A stretch of 24,603 bases of DNA, taken from IMG/VR virus record IMGVR_UViG_3300037488_001116, positions 1 to 24,603 of that record. One strand, given 5' to 3'. Every line of letters begins with the position of its first letter. Within the stretch, counting starts at the first letter, position 1. The DNA comes from a virus. Positions 9,404-20,000 of this stretch are shown here, piece after piece. The notes beneath the pieces are model-generated. The model searched no databases. It saw only the letters and a list, made by a program, of their open reading frames with translations, and was not told the origin of the DNA. Made by a program: the position numbers and the translations under genes.

Positions 9404-10528
9404 ATGGCAAGTTGTAGCAACAGTTCAAACATCCAATCATCATTGACTTCCCTAAGTGTTGTTCAGGGAGGATCGCGACTAGTCACAGATATCACACGAA
9501 TTTCTGGTCTTACAATTGGAAATGTAATTCGTTATGATGTTTCAACTACTGGGTTTACTGCTTCTAATGCAAATGATGCTCCAAGTTCAGAAGTATTTGG
9601 TGTAATTGAATCTCAGAATGTTTCCACAAACACATTTAGTGTTGTCATATATGGTTCAATTAATCTTGGATCATCTTATCTCGCAGATATGGGAAGTGGT
9701 GGGGGATCTGGTGGAAATGACATTTATTTTCTAAGTGGAACTACTGCTGGAACTTTACAAAATCTTGCTCCAACAAGTTTAAATCATATTATCAAACCAG
9801 TATATCAAGCAGCACCACATGGATCATTTTCTGGTGTTGTGATGAATTACCTTGGATATAAGATAGGTGGAGATATAGAATCTGTTCTTGAAGATACAGA
9901 ATTGGGAAATATTCTAATAGTTCTTGGCACAAATGAATTTACAGAAGGTTATGTTGATGCTTCAATTTCACACGAACTTGCAATAGCAGATTATGGCGAG
10001 TTTTATTCTAAATTTGGAACTCAATACGGATATGTTGAAAAGATAGTTGTTAATGAAAATATAGGTGGCTCTATACTAGCTGGAATGAAAGCAAGACAAC
10101 TAACATCTGGATATGTGGGAACTATTGTAAGAACAGATAGTGCAAATAAAACTTTATATCTTTATAAATCACCAACTTCAAGTCTAGCAAGCACTTTTAG
10201 AAATTTGATTGTTGATACAAGCAGTAATACAGTTCAGACATTCACTATTGATTCTACAGAGATATATGCTGTACAATCGCCAGTGATTACTTTATCACAA
10301 CCGTTGAATATTAGTGGTAAAGATGGAACAAATGTTGTAACCCAAAAGGTAAATACTGCAATAAAGGTAAAACCCCAGGGAATAAAAGTAAATGTTCCAA
10401 GGTCAGTGACAGTCACATCTTTAACGGCATCTAATATTGCTCTTGGTATTACATGGGCAGATGTTGGAACTACATTAACAAGTTATGATACAAGATTAAA
10501 AGCACTTGAGGCGATAGTTAAACCATAA
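9404..10528 (+). CDS. Virion structural protein sharing a domain with the upstream fibre
   Basis: The product is 374 residues. Residues ~25-155 (ISGLTIGNVIRYDVSTTGFTA, SSEVFGVIES, DIYFLSGTTAGTL, IIKPVYQA, GVVMNYLG) parallel residues ~95-205 of the 797-residue protein, including the order of strands and the 'YFLxGxTAGxL...KPV' string. The middle (residues ~160-330) is beta-rich and not recognised. The C-terminal ~30 residues (TWADVGTTLTSYDTRLKALEAIV) look like a short coiled coil suited to trimerisation. It probably sits next to the 797-residue protein, either as a fibre joint or as a whisker-like fibre. GGAGA (9394-9398) lies 5 bases before the ATG. The stop overlaps the start of the next gene. 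Confidence 0.6.
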   Translation: MASCSNSSNIQSSLTSLSVVQGGSRLVTDITRISGLTIGNVIRYDVSTTGFTASNANDAPSSEVFGVIESQNVSTNTFSVVIYGSINLGSSYLADMGSGGGSGGNDIYFLSGTTAGTLQNLAPTSLNHIIKPVYQAAPHGSFSGVVMNYLGYKIGGDIESVLEDTELGNILIVLGTNEFTEGYVDASISHELAIADYGEFYSKFGTQYGYVEKIVVNENIGGSILAGMKARQLTSGYVGTIVRTDSANKTLYLYKSPTSSLASTFRNLIVDTSSNTVQTFTIDSTEIYAVQSPVITLSQPLNISGKDGTNVVTQKVNTAIKVKPQGIKVNVPRSVTVTSLTASNIALGITWADVGTTLTSYDTRLKALEAIVKP

Positions 10529-13500
10529 TGTTTTACGGAAGCAGTCCATATCTTCAACGAAAACTTCTAGGAATTCTTGGAGCAACTGGTGCTACTGGAG
10601 CAACTGGTGCTACTGGAGCAACTGGTGCTACTGGTTCTCAAGGATCAATTGGAAATACTGGTCCTGGTTTAACAGGAATGACTTATTCAAACGCAGAAAT
10701 AATCCACACATATACTGATGGATCCAGCATTGCTGTTTCTTCTCCAAATGGAATACAAGGGTCTGATGGTGATTATTATATCTTTGCTGATGGTGAGAAT
10801 ATTGTAGCAGGAACTCCAGGAATATTTTCTGGATTATCTCTAGATACATTTCTACCTCAAGATAGAGATGGTATCTTCACAATATCAAGATTGAATATTC
10901 GTGGAATAACAACAAGTTCACAAAATAGTACTCTTACATTAATTGGAATTAGTAGTTCTGTAGATTCCAGAATGATAAATGTTCAATATAGTTTATCAGG
11001 TCTTCCATATCTTGGATTGTGTGGTGGATCGGAAGGACAACTGGTTGTATTCCAGAATGGAACCAGATTTGTTGGATTGACTGGTACAAAGTATAATATA
11101 GATGCAAAAACGGTTGACCTACAATCTCTAAATTATGGAGAAAGAGTTCAATTTGTAAGACCAATACTAAAAACATTATCCTCAACAACAGGAACAGTTC
11201 AAAGGTATTTCTACTGGCCAATAGATTGCCAAAATGCCAATACATTTGTTTTAAATTCGTTTCAAGATCAAATTGTAGCTGGAACTCAAACAGTTGCTCA
11301 GGTAGTTTTAATTAAAAATCCACCAACTGCTAATATAGCAAAAGCAATCACTATAGTTGTACCATCAGGAATCACTGGTGGATTAGTAACTAAATTTGCT
11401 GTTGCCGATGATGTATCTGGATTTACATTAAATGATGCAGATTTCTCTGTATCTTGGCCATTGACATATCCTCCATGCTTCACCAGTGGAGTAGATGTGA
11501 TAAATTCTGTACATCTTGATGGAATTTGGTATTCTAATTATGGATTATATGATTCAGGAACAAGTTCTGTTTCATGGAATACATCATATAGCGATTGCCC
11601 AGGATCATATAATATACCAGATCCAGACTATCCAGCCTATGATCCAGTTGGTCTTTGCTGTGTTGGTTGTAGTGGTGCATCCGCTTCATTTGTTGGCACA
11701 CAATCATCTTGTCAATTGTTAATATCTCAAGGATTGGCACAATTCTTTGAAGGAAAAGATGGAACATATAGTGGATGTACATTTAATGATGCTCCTGTTG
11801 GAATTTGTTGTTATAAAAATGGAAATAATTCCACAATCAAACATCCAAATCTACTTAGATTGTGTGATTGCTTAAGACTGTCTAGAAATTCAAATGCACA
11901 ACCATGGTCATATTGGCAACAAATAGATAGTTGTTGCAAGAATATAAATTGTGTAGATTGTGATGCTGCGTTTGACGATATTGGTGCTTGCTGCGATGGT
12001 GTTGGTGGATGTGAAAACGATACATCTCGGACTTCGTGTGCTAAGAGTGGAAAATATTGGCAAGGAAAAGGAACAGTGTGCCAATATTTTAGTCCTATTC
12101 TAGGAGATTTACCTTATCCCTATCAGATCTGTTTAACAGGAACTGCTGGGTGTTGTGTAACAGGAACCTGCTCAGATGTTTCTAAACAATCTTCTTGCTC
12201 TGGATTATATTATGGATGTGGTCATACATGCGGATCATTTGATTGCGTGGATAATCCACAAGTTATATGCCCTTCATGTCTTGATTCAAATCAAATATTC
12301 CAAGTTAAAAAATATAATTCTACTGGCAGTTTTATTGCATTTACTGAAGTCAAAATTGGTGATTTCTTTGCAGGTGGAATTGTTGCTGGTGTATTCAGTC
12401 CAAATGGAGCAACATGCTTAGGAAATAAATCTGCATTTGGTGGAATATACGAAAATTTACCTCTTAGTTCTTATAGCGATGATGCCCTTAGAAATTCAAT
12501 CACTGGACCATTAGTATTTAATGAATTAAATTCTGGAACTGAAAAAACATCAAGCGCATATAGAAGTGTGTATGATCCAATGGGATATGGATTTACTTTA
12601 CCAGACGCACATCAATCTAATTGCGATTCATGGTTAATGATTGTTTCTCCATGGCCTGCTAGAATACGAGAAGATTGGGATATAACTACTTATCAATTCA
12701 CAGCAACACCATTTACAGATTCTACTGTTTCACCAGATACAAGTATATTGCCAGCTGCAGAATTCGTACTAAATGAAATTGGCGAAAATCTAGTATACTC
12801 CAGAATAATTAATTTATTCACATGGAGTCATGGTGGAACATCACATTGCTTCACACTCGATAGTAATTTAGATTCAATTTTTGATGGACAAGTATTATCG
12901 GAAACATGTCCATTCATTGGATCAGGGATTGGACATGATGGTGCATATGGAACATTGCCTATACTAAAAAATGGAACTATGGGCAATACTTATTGGGGAA
13001 ATGCTACAAGTTTTGATACATGTCCAGATGTAAATCTGTGTGTTGATTGTGAAGATTCCCCATATGCAAGAACTAGTTTAGGAAGACCTTTCGTATTTAG
13101 CAGAAATACTGGATTTTGGTCAAGAAATTGGGGTATGTACAATTCTTGTAGATTGTTTGGTTCTGATGTTGCTGAATATTATCTCAGATCTGGAAATGGT
13201 ATTGGTGGGCCACTATTTGCCAATCTTAAAACGAGATTTGGTGCTACAGGATATGCTGGATTTACAGCAAATTTCTTTCATACAGGAACACCTACAGCAA
13301 AGACAACTATTGCTGAAGGAACTAGCGTATATAACAGATATTATTATTCTTCAGAACAAATGAAATCTGAAGGATATCCACAAGTATCAAGATGGTATGT
13401 TCCCAGCATAGACGAACTTTCATTCTTAGCAAAACAATGTGTAGATATAAATCTTCAAGAAAAACTATACAATTATGGAATAACTTATGGAATTCCTATT

Positions 13501-14010
13501 GGAAGTTCTTCCATAGGAGCAAATGGATATGTTTGGTCATCTACTGGAACATTTGATGAAGGTGTCACACGACAATACATTCAAGCAACTGGTGGATCGC
13601 CATGGCCAAATTCTGGAGAAAATGGATCAGAGGTAATATTACCATCCGATTCAAGATATGGGCAGATATCAACAAACCAATTTACCAAGGCGTGGGTATT
13701 GAAATTTCCAGAACATAATATTGAAACACAAGAAGCACCATCTCCAAATTTGTTTAAAGTTAAAAAAGCACACGACTTTGACGATAAATATGAATTGAGA
13801 TTGGTAAGACTTATTCGTTGTGATCAAAGATATTATGATAATAATTCACCTGAATCTTTAAGAAATAGAACATGGATGGTTCCCAGACTAACTGATGCTG
13901 CGGTATGTAATGGAACAAATCAAGCGATAGATGGAATCAATCCGCAGTACAGTTCTGCCAATTTCATTTTAGATCCACAGACATCCACTATATTCAGAAA
14001 CGCAACATAA
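10528..14010 (+). CDS. Giant collagen-like, cysteine-rich fibre with DUF1566-like tip
   Basis: The product is 1160 residues. Order: N-terminal MFYGSSPYLQ peptide; collagen-like Gly-Ala-Thr tract (residues 18-36); Ser/Thr/Gly beta-rich shaft to ~370; GxCC modules beginning near residues 375, 486 and 541 (for example GACCDGVGGCEND...SC...GKGTVC); then a domain starting GDFFAGGIVAGVF (residue ~611) and continuing to WYVPSIDELSFLAK (~956), GYVWSSTG (~1001) and LRLVRLIRC (~1092). The last set matches the DUF1566/Lcl-C pattern 'GGIV...W.LPS..EL...YWSST...RxVR', a C-type-lectin-like fold found at the ends of bacterial and phage adhesins. Role inferred: trimeric receptor-binding fibre. The start overlaps the previous stop (TAATG) with only a weak ribosome site. 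Confidence 0.75.
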   Translation: MFYGSSPYLQRKLLGILGATGATGATGATGATGATGSQGSIGNTGPGLTGMTYSNAEIIHTYTDGSSIAVSSPNGIQGSDGDYYIFADGENIVAGTPGIFSGLSLDTFLPQDRDGIFTISRLNIRGITTSSQNSTLTLIGISSSVDSRMINVQYSLSGLPYLGLCGGSEGQLVVFQNGTRFVGLTGTKYNIDAKTVDLQSLNYGERVQFVRPILKTLSSTTGTVQRYFYWPIDCQNANTFVLNSFQDQIVAGTQTVAQVVLIKNPPTANIAKAITIVVPSGITGGLVTKFAVADDVSGFTLNDADFSVSWPLTYPPCFTSGVDVINSVHLDGIWYSNYGLYDSGTSSVSWNTSYSDCPGSYNIPDPDYPAYDPVGLCCVGCSGASASFVGTQSSCQLLISQGLAQFFEGKDGTYSGCTFNDAPVGICCYKNGNNSTIKHPNLLRLCDCLRLSRNSNAQPWSYWQQIDSCCKNINCVDCDAAFDDIGACCDGVGGCENDTSRTSCAKSGKYWQGKGTVCQYFSPILGDLPYPYQICLTGTAGCCVTGTCSDVSKQSSCSGLYYGCGHTCGSFDCVDNPQVICPSCLDSNQIFQVKKYNSTGSFIAFTEVKIGDFFAGGIVAGVFSPNGATCLGNKSAFGGIYENLPLSSYSDDALRNSITGPLVFNELNSGTEKTSSAYRSVYDPMGYGFTLPDAHQSNCDSWLMIVSPWPARIREDWDITTYQFTATPFTDSTVSPDTSILPAAEFVLNEIGENLVYSRIINLFTWSHGGTSHCFTLDSNLDSIFDGQVLSETCPFIGSGIGHDGAYGTLPILKNGTMGNTYWGNATSFDTCPDVNLCVDCEDSPYARTSLGRPFVFSRNTGFWSRNWGMYNSCRLFGSDVAEYYLRSGNGIGGPLFANLKTRFGATGYAGFTANFFHTGTPTAKTTIAEGTSVYNRYYYSSEQMKSEGYPQVSRWYVPSIDELSFLAKQCVDINLQEKLYNYGITYGIPIGSSSIGANGYVWSSTGTFDEGVTRQYIQATGGSPWPNSGENGSEVILPSDSRYGQISTNQFTKAWVLKFPEHNIETQEAPSPNLFKVKKAHDFDDKYELRLVRLIRCDQRYYDNNSPESLRNRTWMVPRLTDAAVCNGTNQAIDGINPQYSSANFILDPQTSTIFRNAT
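10579..10632 (+). repeat. Tandem 18-bp repeat encoding collagen-like Gly-Ala-Thr
   Basis: Three perfect copies of GGAGCAACTGGTGCTACT, each encoding Gly-Ala-Thr twice, lie inside the 1160-residue fibre gene. The perfect identity at DNA level suggests recent expansion or slippage. Confidence 0.95.
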
Positions 14011-14011
14011 T

Positions 14012-17000
14012 ATGATTTACGGGTCATCCAGAATTGTACAAGTAGTATCGGGAAATGTTCCAGGGGCAACTCAAGGACCAACTGGTCCTACTGGTCCTAC
14101 TGGTCCTACTGGTCCTACAGGGTCAACTGGGTCTACTGGAGTTCAAGGACCAATTGGTGCGGGAATCACTGGAGCAACTGCCATAGGTTCCAATGTTGTA
14201 TTCTTTGGTAATGGACTCTCATTCTCATTTTTCGCCAGAGGAAATACTGGAGTTTCAACGGAAAATGAATATTATAAAGTCAACGGTCTAGGTGTCAATA
14301 CCGAAAACAAATCAACAAACATAATATACGGATCTCAAGAAGACTATTATCCAGCAAATAATGATATTGTTAATTTTAAATCATTTAGACTATCTGGTGG
14401 ACTTGGTGCGACATTTGTTGGAATGAGTGCGGATGCTGGAACTGTATTTTTGTTTGGAGCAACGGTTTCAGATTCTCAGATACCATTTGGAAATACAGGA
14501 GAAATTCTGTATATAAACAGCAATGCTGGATTTGGAACAGGAACATTAAAGGCAGCAGCTGCTCCAAATACAAGTTTCACTCCAAGCACCCAACAATTAA
14601 TAATTGATCAAGTATTTTCAAGAGAATCTATATTTAAAAATAAAAACTGGTCAACAATTGGAACTAGTCCTTTTAGTTTCAACAATAGTATTCCATTTTC
14701 ATATTATGGTGGATTGACTACTGATACATTTGGTAAATCTGTTGTAGAAAATAATATTTCACCAAACTTTATATTTGAAGTTGGTTCCAGATATAAACTC
14801 GCAAGTCCAGTTGATAGTATCTCGCTTGGTCAGAAAATATTCTTAGGATTTACAAGTGGATCTACATTTGATACAATCACTTTCATTGATTCCACAGGAA
14901 TATCATACACCAATACATATCTTCCACAAAATGTAACTAGAGATAAAATAGGATCTTGTTGCTACTGTAAGACCAATGTGACAGGTCAGGTTTGTTTAGA
15001 TTATGTTTCTCAAGATTATTGCAATGCTATTTCTGGTGTATTTGGAGCAAGTGCTTGTGTTGAGAGATCCACAAGTTCAGATTGCTATTCTGAAGGTGCT
15101 TGTTGTGTGTACGATCCAGAAACAGAAAGCGTTCGTTGCCTCAACACAACCGCTGCGCGATGTGAGCAGTTTGGTGGAGTATTTAATGAAGCAAAGACAT
15201 GTAGTTCTGTATGGGTAAATGGGCAATTATTTACATGTCCAACAAATTTATGTAATAGTGGTGGAGCACAAATAGGAAAATGCTGTGTTAATGGAAGATG
15301 CTACAATCTATCTAGCGGAGATTGTGCGTCTATTGCAGGATCTGTATTTCGTGCAGGATCGACATGTGCATCTGAGGAAGGCGATTCTGTTTGTTGTTCT
15401 GTAAGTTATGATCTAAAGGGTGCTTGCTGCACGGGTATCAATTGCATAGATGGTGTTCTTCCTCAAAATTGCACTGGAATCTATCAAGGTGCTGGAACAA
15501 AATGTAAAGAAGTCAATTGCTGCGGGTATTCATTCTCTGATGATTATTTCAAGGGAGCATCTGGAACTAAAAATGCATGTAAAGCATTAGGAGCAGATCA
15601 AATTTATTCGTGTCTTCAACCAGGAGATAAACTTGGTGGTGGATATTTTGTAGGATTCGTAGGTATGCCAAATCCTTGTGATTCATTCCTTTCGCCATCT
15701 CTGGCATTTGGTGAACCACTTGAATGTATGATCTATCCAAGAGGTAGATTGGAAAATGTTCCAAGTTGGTATCTCAAGACATGCAAGGGAATAACAGGAA
15801 ATGATAATACAGGATCTATTGAATACTTTGCACGAACATATCCAAAGATTCTTCCAAAGGATGCCTTGGATTCTCGCTGTATGCTCAAGGCAGGAGCACC
15901 ATTTGTTCAACAAGCATATGCATTGAATGGAGTTGTTTGGCCATCAGAATTGATGTTTGAGGGTGGAACAAATTATTCCGCAAATCGTGGAGCATTCTCG
16001 TATTCATTGGTTGGTTCAGGTCTAGCAGTTGAATACTTAGATCAGAATAATGCAACATTATACAAATATCTCTCACAAAGAGTATATGGACAATCAGATA
16101 TTCATATTCTTTGGGCATTGATAATTGGACCAGAGGATGTTGAAGTTTCTACAACACCAAATGGAACAGATGGTGGATCTAGACTTCTCAGTTGGGGAAT
16201 GATGCAGGGAGCACATAAACCTGGAGTGACTGGTGTTCCATTGGATATAGTGCTGGAAGAAATTCCAACCTATCCAGTAGATGGATTACTGAATACAAGA
16301 ATTCATGATTCATCTTCAAAGAACAATCCACAACTTTGGTTCAGAGGAATCACTGATGAAAACGCATATATGCGTTTCTCATTTGGAAATGGTCCAGCAT
16401 GGACATCAAGTGTTAGAGAATCTCAAATTACAACAAACATAAATTCATTTAAAGAAGCATATACTGAAATGTGGAATAATAAAAATCCACTATCCTCTGC
16501 TATAAGACAAATTTCTAATATAAATGAATCTGGTCTTTATGGACATAATGATTGGTACATTCCTAGCATCATTGAATTGAACTACATCTACAATAATGTT
16601 GCACAACTAAATGCCGCATTTGCTGTCAACGGCGATCAGCTATTGTCAGGAAGCGAATATTGGAGTTCAACAAGTGTTACTCGTCTCAAGAGTTGGAGTC
16701 CTTTTCTTCCTTTGGATAAAGATCAGTATGTTTTAGAAAATATTGATCCACAAATAGAACCATATCTTTCTGACAATAGGTTAACAAGTAATAATATTAA
16801 TTTCTTCGCCAATGAAGATGAAGCATATAAATTCACAATGGCAGTTGCTAATGGACAGAAAATGCTCACGCAAGTGTTTGATGGCACTTCTACTACTGAA
16901 GGTATGATCAAATCACAAAATAGAAATGCTAGAGTTGCTAATCTAAGACCAGTTAGACGAATTCCTTTAGTGGTTACTTGTAAGGATTTCTACTATAGTG

Positions 17001-17083
17001 CATCTATTCTAAATAATTATTGGTCATCAGGATCTACAGGATGTGCGTCTTGTCTTGACATTGTAGAAGGAATGTGTACATGA
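14012..17083 (+). CDS. Giant collagen-like, cysteine-rich fibre with DUF1566-like tip (paralogue 2)
   Basis: The product is 1023 residues. It opens MIYGSSRIVQ, matching MFYGSSPYLQ of the preceding gene. A Gly-Pro/Ser-Thr collagen-like tract (residues 22-42) is followed by a beta-rich shaft to ~310. Four GxCC modules start near residues 314 (GSCCYC), 362 (GACCVY), 422 (GKCCVN) and 470 (GACCTG). The DUF1566-like tip starts PGDKLGGGYFVGF (~538), with DWYIPSIIELNYIYNN (~847), EYWSSTS (~882) and ANLRPVRRI (~978). About 85 extra residues lie between the WSST and RPVRR motifs. The C-terminus repeats a NNYWSSGSTG string and ends in a cysteine-bearing tail. Role inferred: receptor-binding fibre. One base separates it from the previous stop and no strong ribosome site is visible. 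Confidence 0.75.
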   Translation: MIYGSSRIVQVVSGNVPGATQGPTGPTGPTGPTGPTGSTGSTGVQGPIGAGITGATAIGSNVVFFGNGLSFSFFARGNTGVSTENEYYKVNGLGVNTENKSTNIIYGSQEDYYPANNDIVNFKSFRLSGGLGATFVGMSADAGTVFLFGATVSDSQIPFGNTGEILYINSNAGFGTGTLKAAAAPNTSFTPSTQQLIIDQVFSRESIFKNKNWSTIGTSPFSFNNSIPFSYYGGLTTDTFGKSVVENNISPNFIFEVGSRYKLASPVDSISLGQKIFLGFTSGSTFDTITFIDSTGISYTNTYLPQNVTRDKIGSCCYCKTNVTGQVCLDYVSQDYCNAISGVFGASACVERSTSSDCYSEGACCVYDPETESVRCLNTTAARCEQFGGVFNEAKTCSSVWVNGQLFTCPTNLCNSGGAQIGKCCVNGRCYNLSSGDCASIAGSVFRAGSTCASEEGDSVCCSVSYDLKGACCTGINCIDGVLPQNCTGIYQGAGTKCKEVNCCGYSFSDDYFKGASGTKNACKALGADQIYSCLQPGDKLGGGYFVGFVGMPNPCDSFLSPSLAFGEPLECMIYPRGRLENVPSWYLKTCKGITGNDNTGSIEYFARTYPKILPKDALDSRCMLKAGAPFVQQAYALNGVVWPSELMFEGGTNYSANRGAFSYSLVGSGLAVEYLDQNNATLYKYLSQRVYGQSDIHILWALIIGPEDVEVSTTPNGTDGGSRLLSWGMMQGAHKPGVTGVPLDIVLEEIPTYPVDGLLNTRIHDSSSKNNPQLWFRGITDENAYMRFSFGNGPAWTSSVRESQITTNINSFKEAYTEMWNNKNPLSSAIRQISNINESGLYGHNDWYIPSIIELNYIYNNVAQLNAAFAVNGDQLLSGSEYWSSTSVTRLKSWSPFLPLDKDQYVLENIDPQIEPYLSDNRLTSNNINFFANEDEAYKFTMAVANGQKMLTQVFDGTSTTEGMIKSQNRNARVANLRPVRRIPLVVTCKDFYYSASILNNYWSSGSTGCASCLDIVEGMCT
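14075..14137 (+). repeat. Collagen-like Gly-Pro-Thr / Gly-Ser-Thr DNA repeat
   Basis: Nine-base units: GGACCAACT, then GGTCCTACT three times, GGTCCTACA, and two Gly-Ser-Thr units. It encodes the collagen-like tract of the 1023-residue fibre. The unit is related to the tracts of the two neighbouring fibre genes. Confidence 0.93.
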
Positions 17084-20000
17084 GTAATAGTCCAATAACT
17101 AATATAATATCTGTAGGAAAAACTGGATCAGTAGGACCAACTGGTCCTACTGGTGCTACTGGAAGAACTGGTGCTACTGGATCTACTGGTGCTACTGGAG
17201 AAAAAGGAATATATTTTATCAGCTCTCGCGGATTTGCGAACGGAATAACATTAACATTCTCTGATTCAAGCACAATTGCTGTAAATGGGACTTTCAGAGG
17301 AACAACATTTATTGATAAGACTCCTGGATTAGTTCAAGGATCAAATACAGCATCAAGTTCTTTCCTTACACAATATGGATTATTTTCCGCTGTAAATGGT
17401 GGAACATTTCAATTTAAAGGATTGTGTGCTTATGGTTCACTGAGAGCATCTTTAACTGGACCAGCAAATGAATATATTTCTATTGATACGATCTATTGGG
17501 GTAAAGATCTTATAGGAAATTATGATTCTGGTACAATGACTCCTGGAAGATTGACATTTCTAGGAACTCCAACAGTAGTTATGGGTGCTACTGGAATCAC
17601 ACATACTCAATTAAATAACGATAATATTAGCTTTGGTCATACTGGCACATTTAATTTTCAAAACACATTTTTCAGTTCAGGAACATCAGATGATACAAGT
17701 TACAACTTAAATGCTGGAGCAAAAGTAGCTACTATTGGACCAATTCGTAAAGGAGCATTTTCAGGATTAACTGGAAATAATCCAATTGGTGTAGTTGGGA
17801 CTACGCAGGGAATATACATTGATGCAAATTCTGCTGGAGCATTCATTCTTCATACACCAATTGGAATACGAGGAATCAGCGGAAATTTCAATTCAAATGA
17901 AGTTGATTCAATAACACTAGTAATTGATTCTGATGATGTATGGAGATTCCCAGAAAATATTTACTTTGAACCAGATGAAAACTATCTTTCTTGTGGTAAG
18001 AATATAATTGGACTCATGACATATGACGGTGGCGAAACCTGGTTGGCAACTGTATCGCATCGTGGTCATGGTGTGGCAGATGTAAACAGAGCATGTATTC
18101 CAGGATATTTATTTGGTTCTTGCTGTTATAATAATCCAGATGGTACTCTTGAATGTTTGGATTATACTTCTCGTTCAACATGTGATAAATTATTTGGAAA
18201 TTTTAGTCCAGCAAAGTCATGTGAAGATTCATGTGGTGGTGAAAACGGAATTTGTTGCTCAAATGGTAAGTGTTTAGGTGAAATTACTGTTGCGTTATGT
18301 GATCAATTTGGCGGTCAGTATTGGAGTGGACTCAAGTGTACAGACTACATTGGAAATTTGAATTATCCAATTGGCGAACTAAGTTCAGATGAATTAAAAG
18401 CGCAAGGAAGTTTTTGCTATAATAATTGTAATGATACTCCAGTTGTTTGCTGTAAGGATGGTCAATGTTTAGGAAACTATACAAGAGTTCAATGTGAATT
18501 GATTCTTGGTGGTAGATCATTGACCGCTGCGTCTTGCTCTGAAGCAGATTGTTGCGATTATGGGACAATTAAGGGTGCTTGTTGTAAATGTACTACTGTT
18601 AATGGAATTATACAGTACGAATGTATACCCGATTTATCTCCATCATTTTGCAAATCTCTTGGTGGATCTTTTATGGGTCCAGGAAAACAATGCAATGAAG
18701 TAAGTTGTGGTTGTGTTTGTGGACCAATTGGACCATCTGGACCATCTGGACCTAATGACGATCCATATGGTGCTTGTTGTGGTCCTATTGTGCCTCCACC
18801 AGAGCCAGAATGGGTAGATCAAGACGGCAATCCAATAACAGATAGAAATCTTGTTGGAAATGTGTGTATGACAAATAATTGTGGAGGTGCAGGTGCTTAT
18901 ACTTGCGTATGTAATGCAATGTCTGTCGCAGATATTATAGCACTGTGCCTCGCGACAAACACACCAGGAGGGGATTGCGTCAGTGCAGCATTTTGTTCAA
19001 CCACAATGTATTTTGATGGAAATTGTGGATACTGCGATCTTCCTAATCGAGCTGTATATCCAGATCTTCCATTATGTACCGAAGTTCCTCAAGGGGTAAT
19101 ATGCAATCCATGCTTCGTTGTTCCTGGACCTTTAGGACTTCTTCCTCTTCCTCCTGATGAAAATCCCTGTACTTATGTTAAAAAGTCACAATGTAATGGA
19201 CCATTTACTCCAAATGTAAGTTGTGAGTCAAATCCTTGCGGTAAGGGAATTTGCTGCAAAGATGGAACATGCCTAACAACTATTGGAAGCAAAACAGAAT
19301 GCGATGCCGCATGTGGAAATTGGTTAGATAAAATTTATTATGATCAACAAGGGCCCACCCCTGGTAGTTATCAGTTTGGATCAGACCCAGACGACTGTGA
19401 ATTCTGTGCGTTACACCGACCTGTTATGGTTTTATCACGAGGGTTGGAAAATCAAGATTGTGGTCCTGATATTTTATTTAACCGTTTTTCTATGTCTATT
19501 GGCGACAGCAGTTGTGCGTCTTACTATATACCGTATATTAATGAAGCGTCCATCGCCACGATTAATACACCTCTCGCTGGTCTTAATGACCAAGGGCCCT
19601 ATGCAAACTTATTTTCTGATCTATTCTTCAACATATATGGTGTCACAATTCCCTTAAGGTCGCCAGGCGCTGTCACAGCAGGTATAAGACAACAACTAAT
19701 TGATTTAATGTCTTGTTCTATCTCATCTGAAAATTTAGAGATCATAATCGCTGTTGGAGATAGAGTTTTGCAGGCCTGGCGAGATGCTGGGTGGAATACA
19801 ACTGGGTGGGGCGGTTGCCCTGTTTCCTGTTGTACATGTATGGGTCAGGGTATGGGGGGTTTCCCTGCGTGCGTCAATAGTGGTAATCCTCTATCTACTG
19901 TTCGCGGTTACTGTCAAGAACTAGACCTATGTGCTCTGGCGGGTATACCCAACGATGCAAATAGTTCTAAGATTTGTGGTGATCCTGACACAATAGGTGG

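Noticed and set aside
10579-10632. 18-bp tandem repeats as a CRISPR array or iteron origin
   Set aside because: There are no spacers, and the repeat keeps the reading frame and encodes Gly-Ala-Thr as part of a collagen-like tract.
10628-11782. Opposite-strand and alternate-frame open frames within the fibre genes, up to ~100 codons
   Set aside because: They lie wholly inside long, well-supported genes, lack ribosome sites and have the low-complexity composition expected from reading Gly/Thr-rich coding DNA in other frames.
5190-13793. GATAAATA motifs inside the gp8-like gene (~5190) and the 1160-residue fibre gene (~13786) as late promoters
   Set aside because: Both lie deep inside coding sequence, far from any downstream start codon, and encode ordinary residues.
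17074-17079. GTG at 17074 as the start of the third fibre gene
   Set aside because: The ATG at 17080 makes an ATGA overlap with the previous stop and has the better-spaced AGAAGGA.
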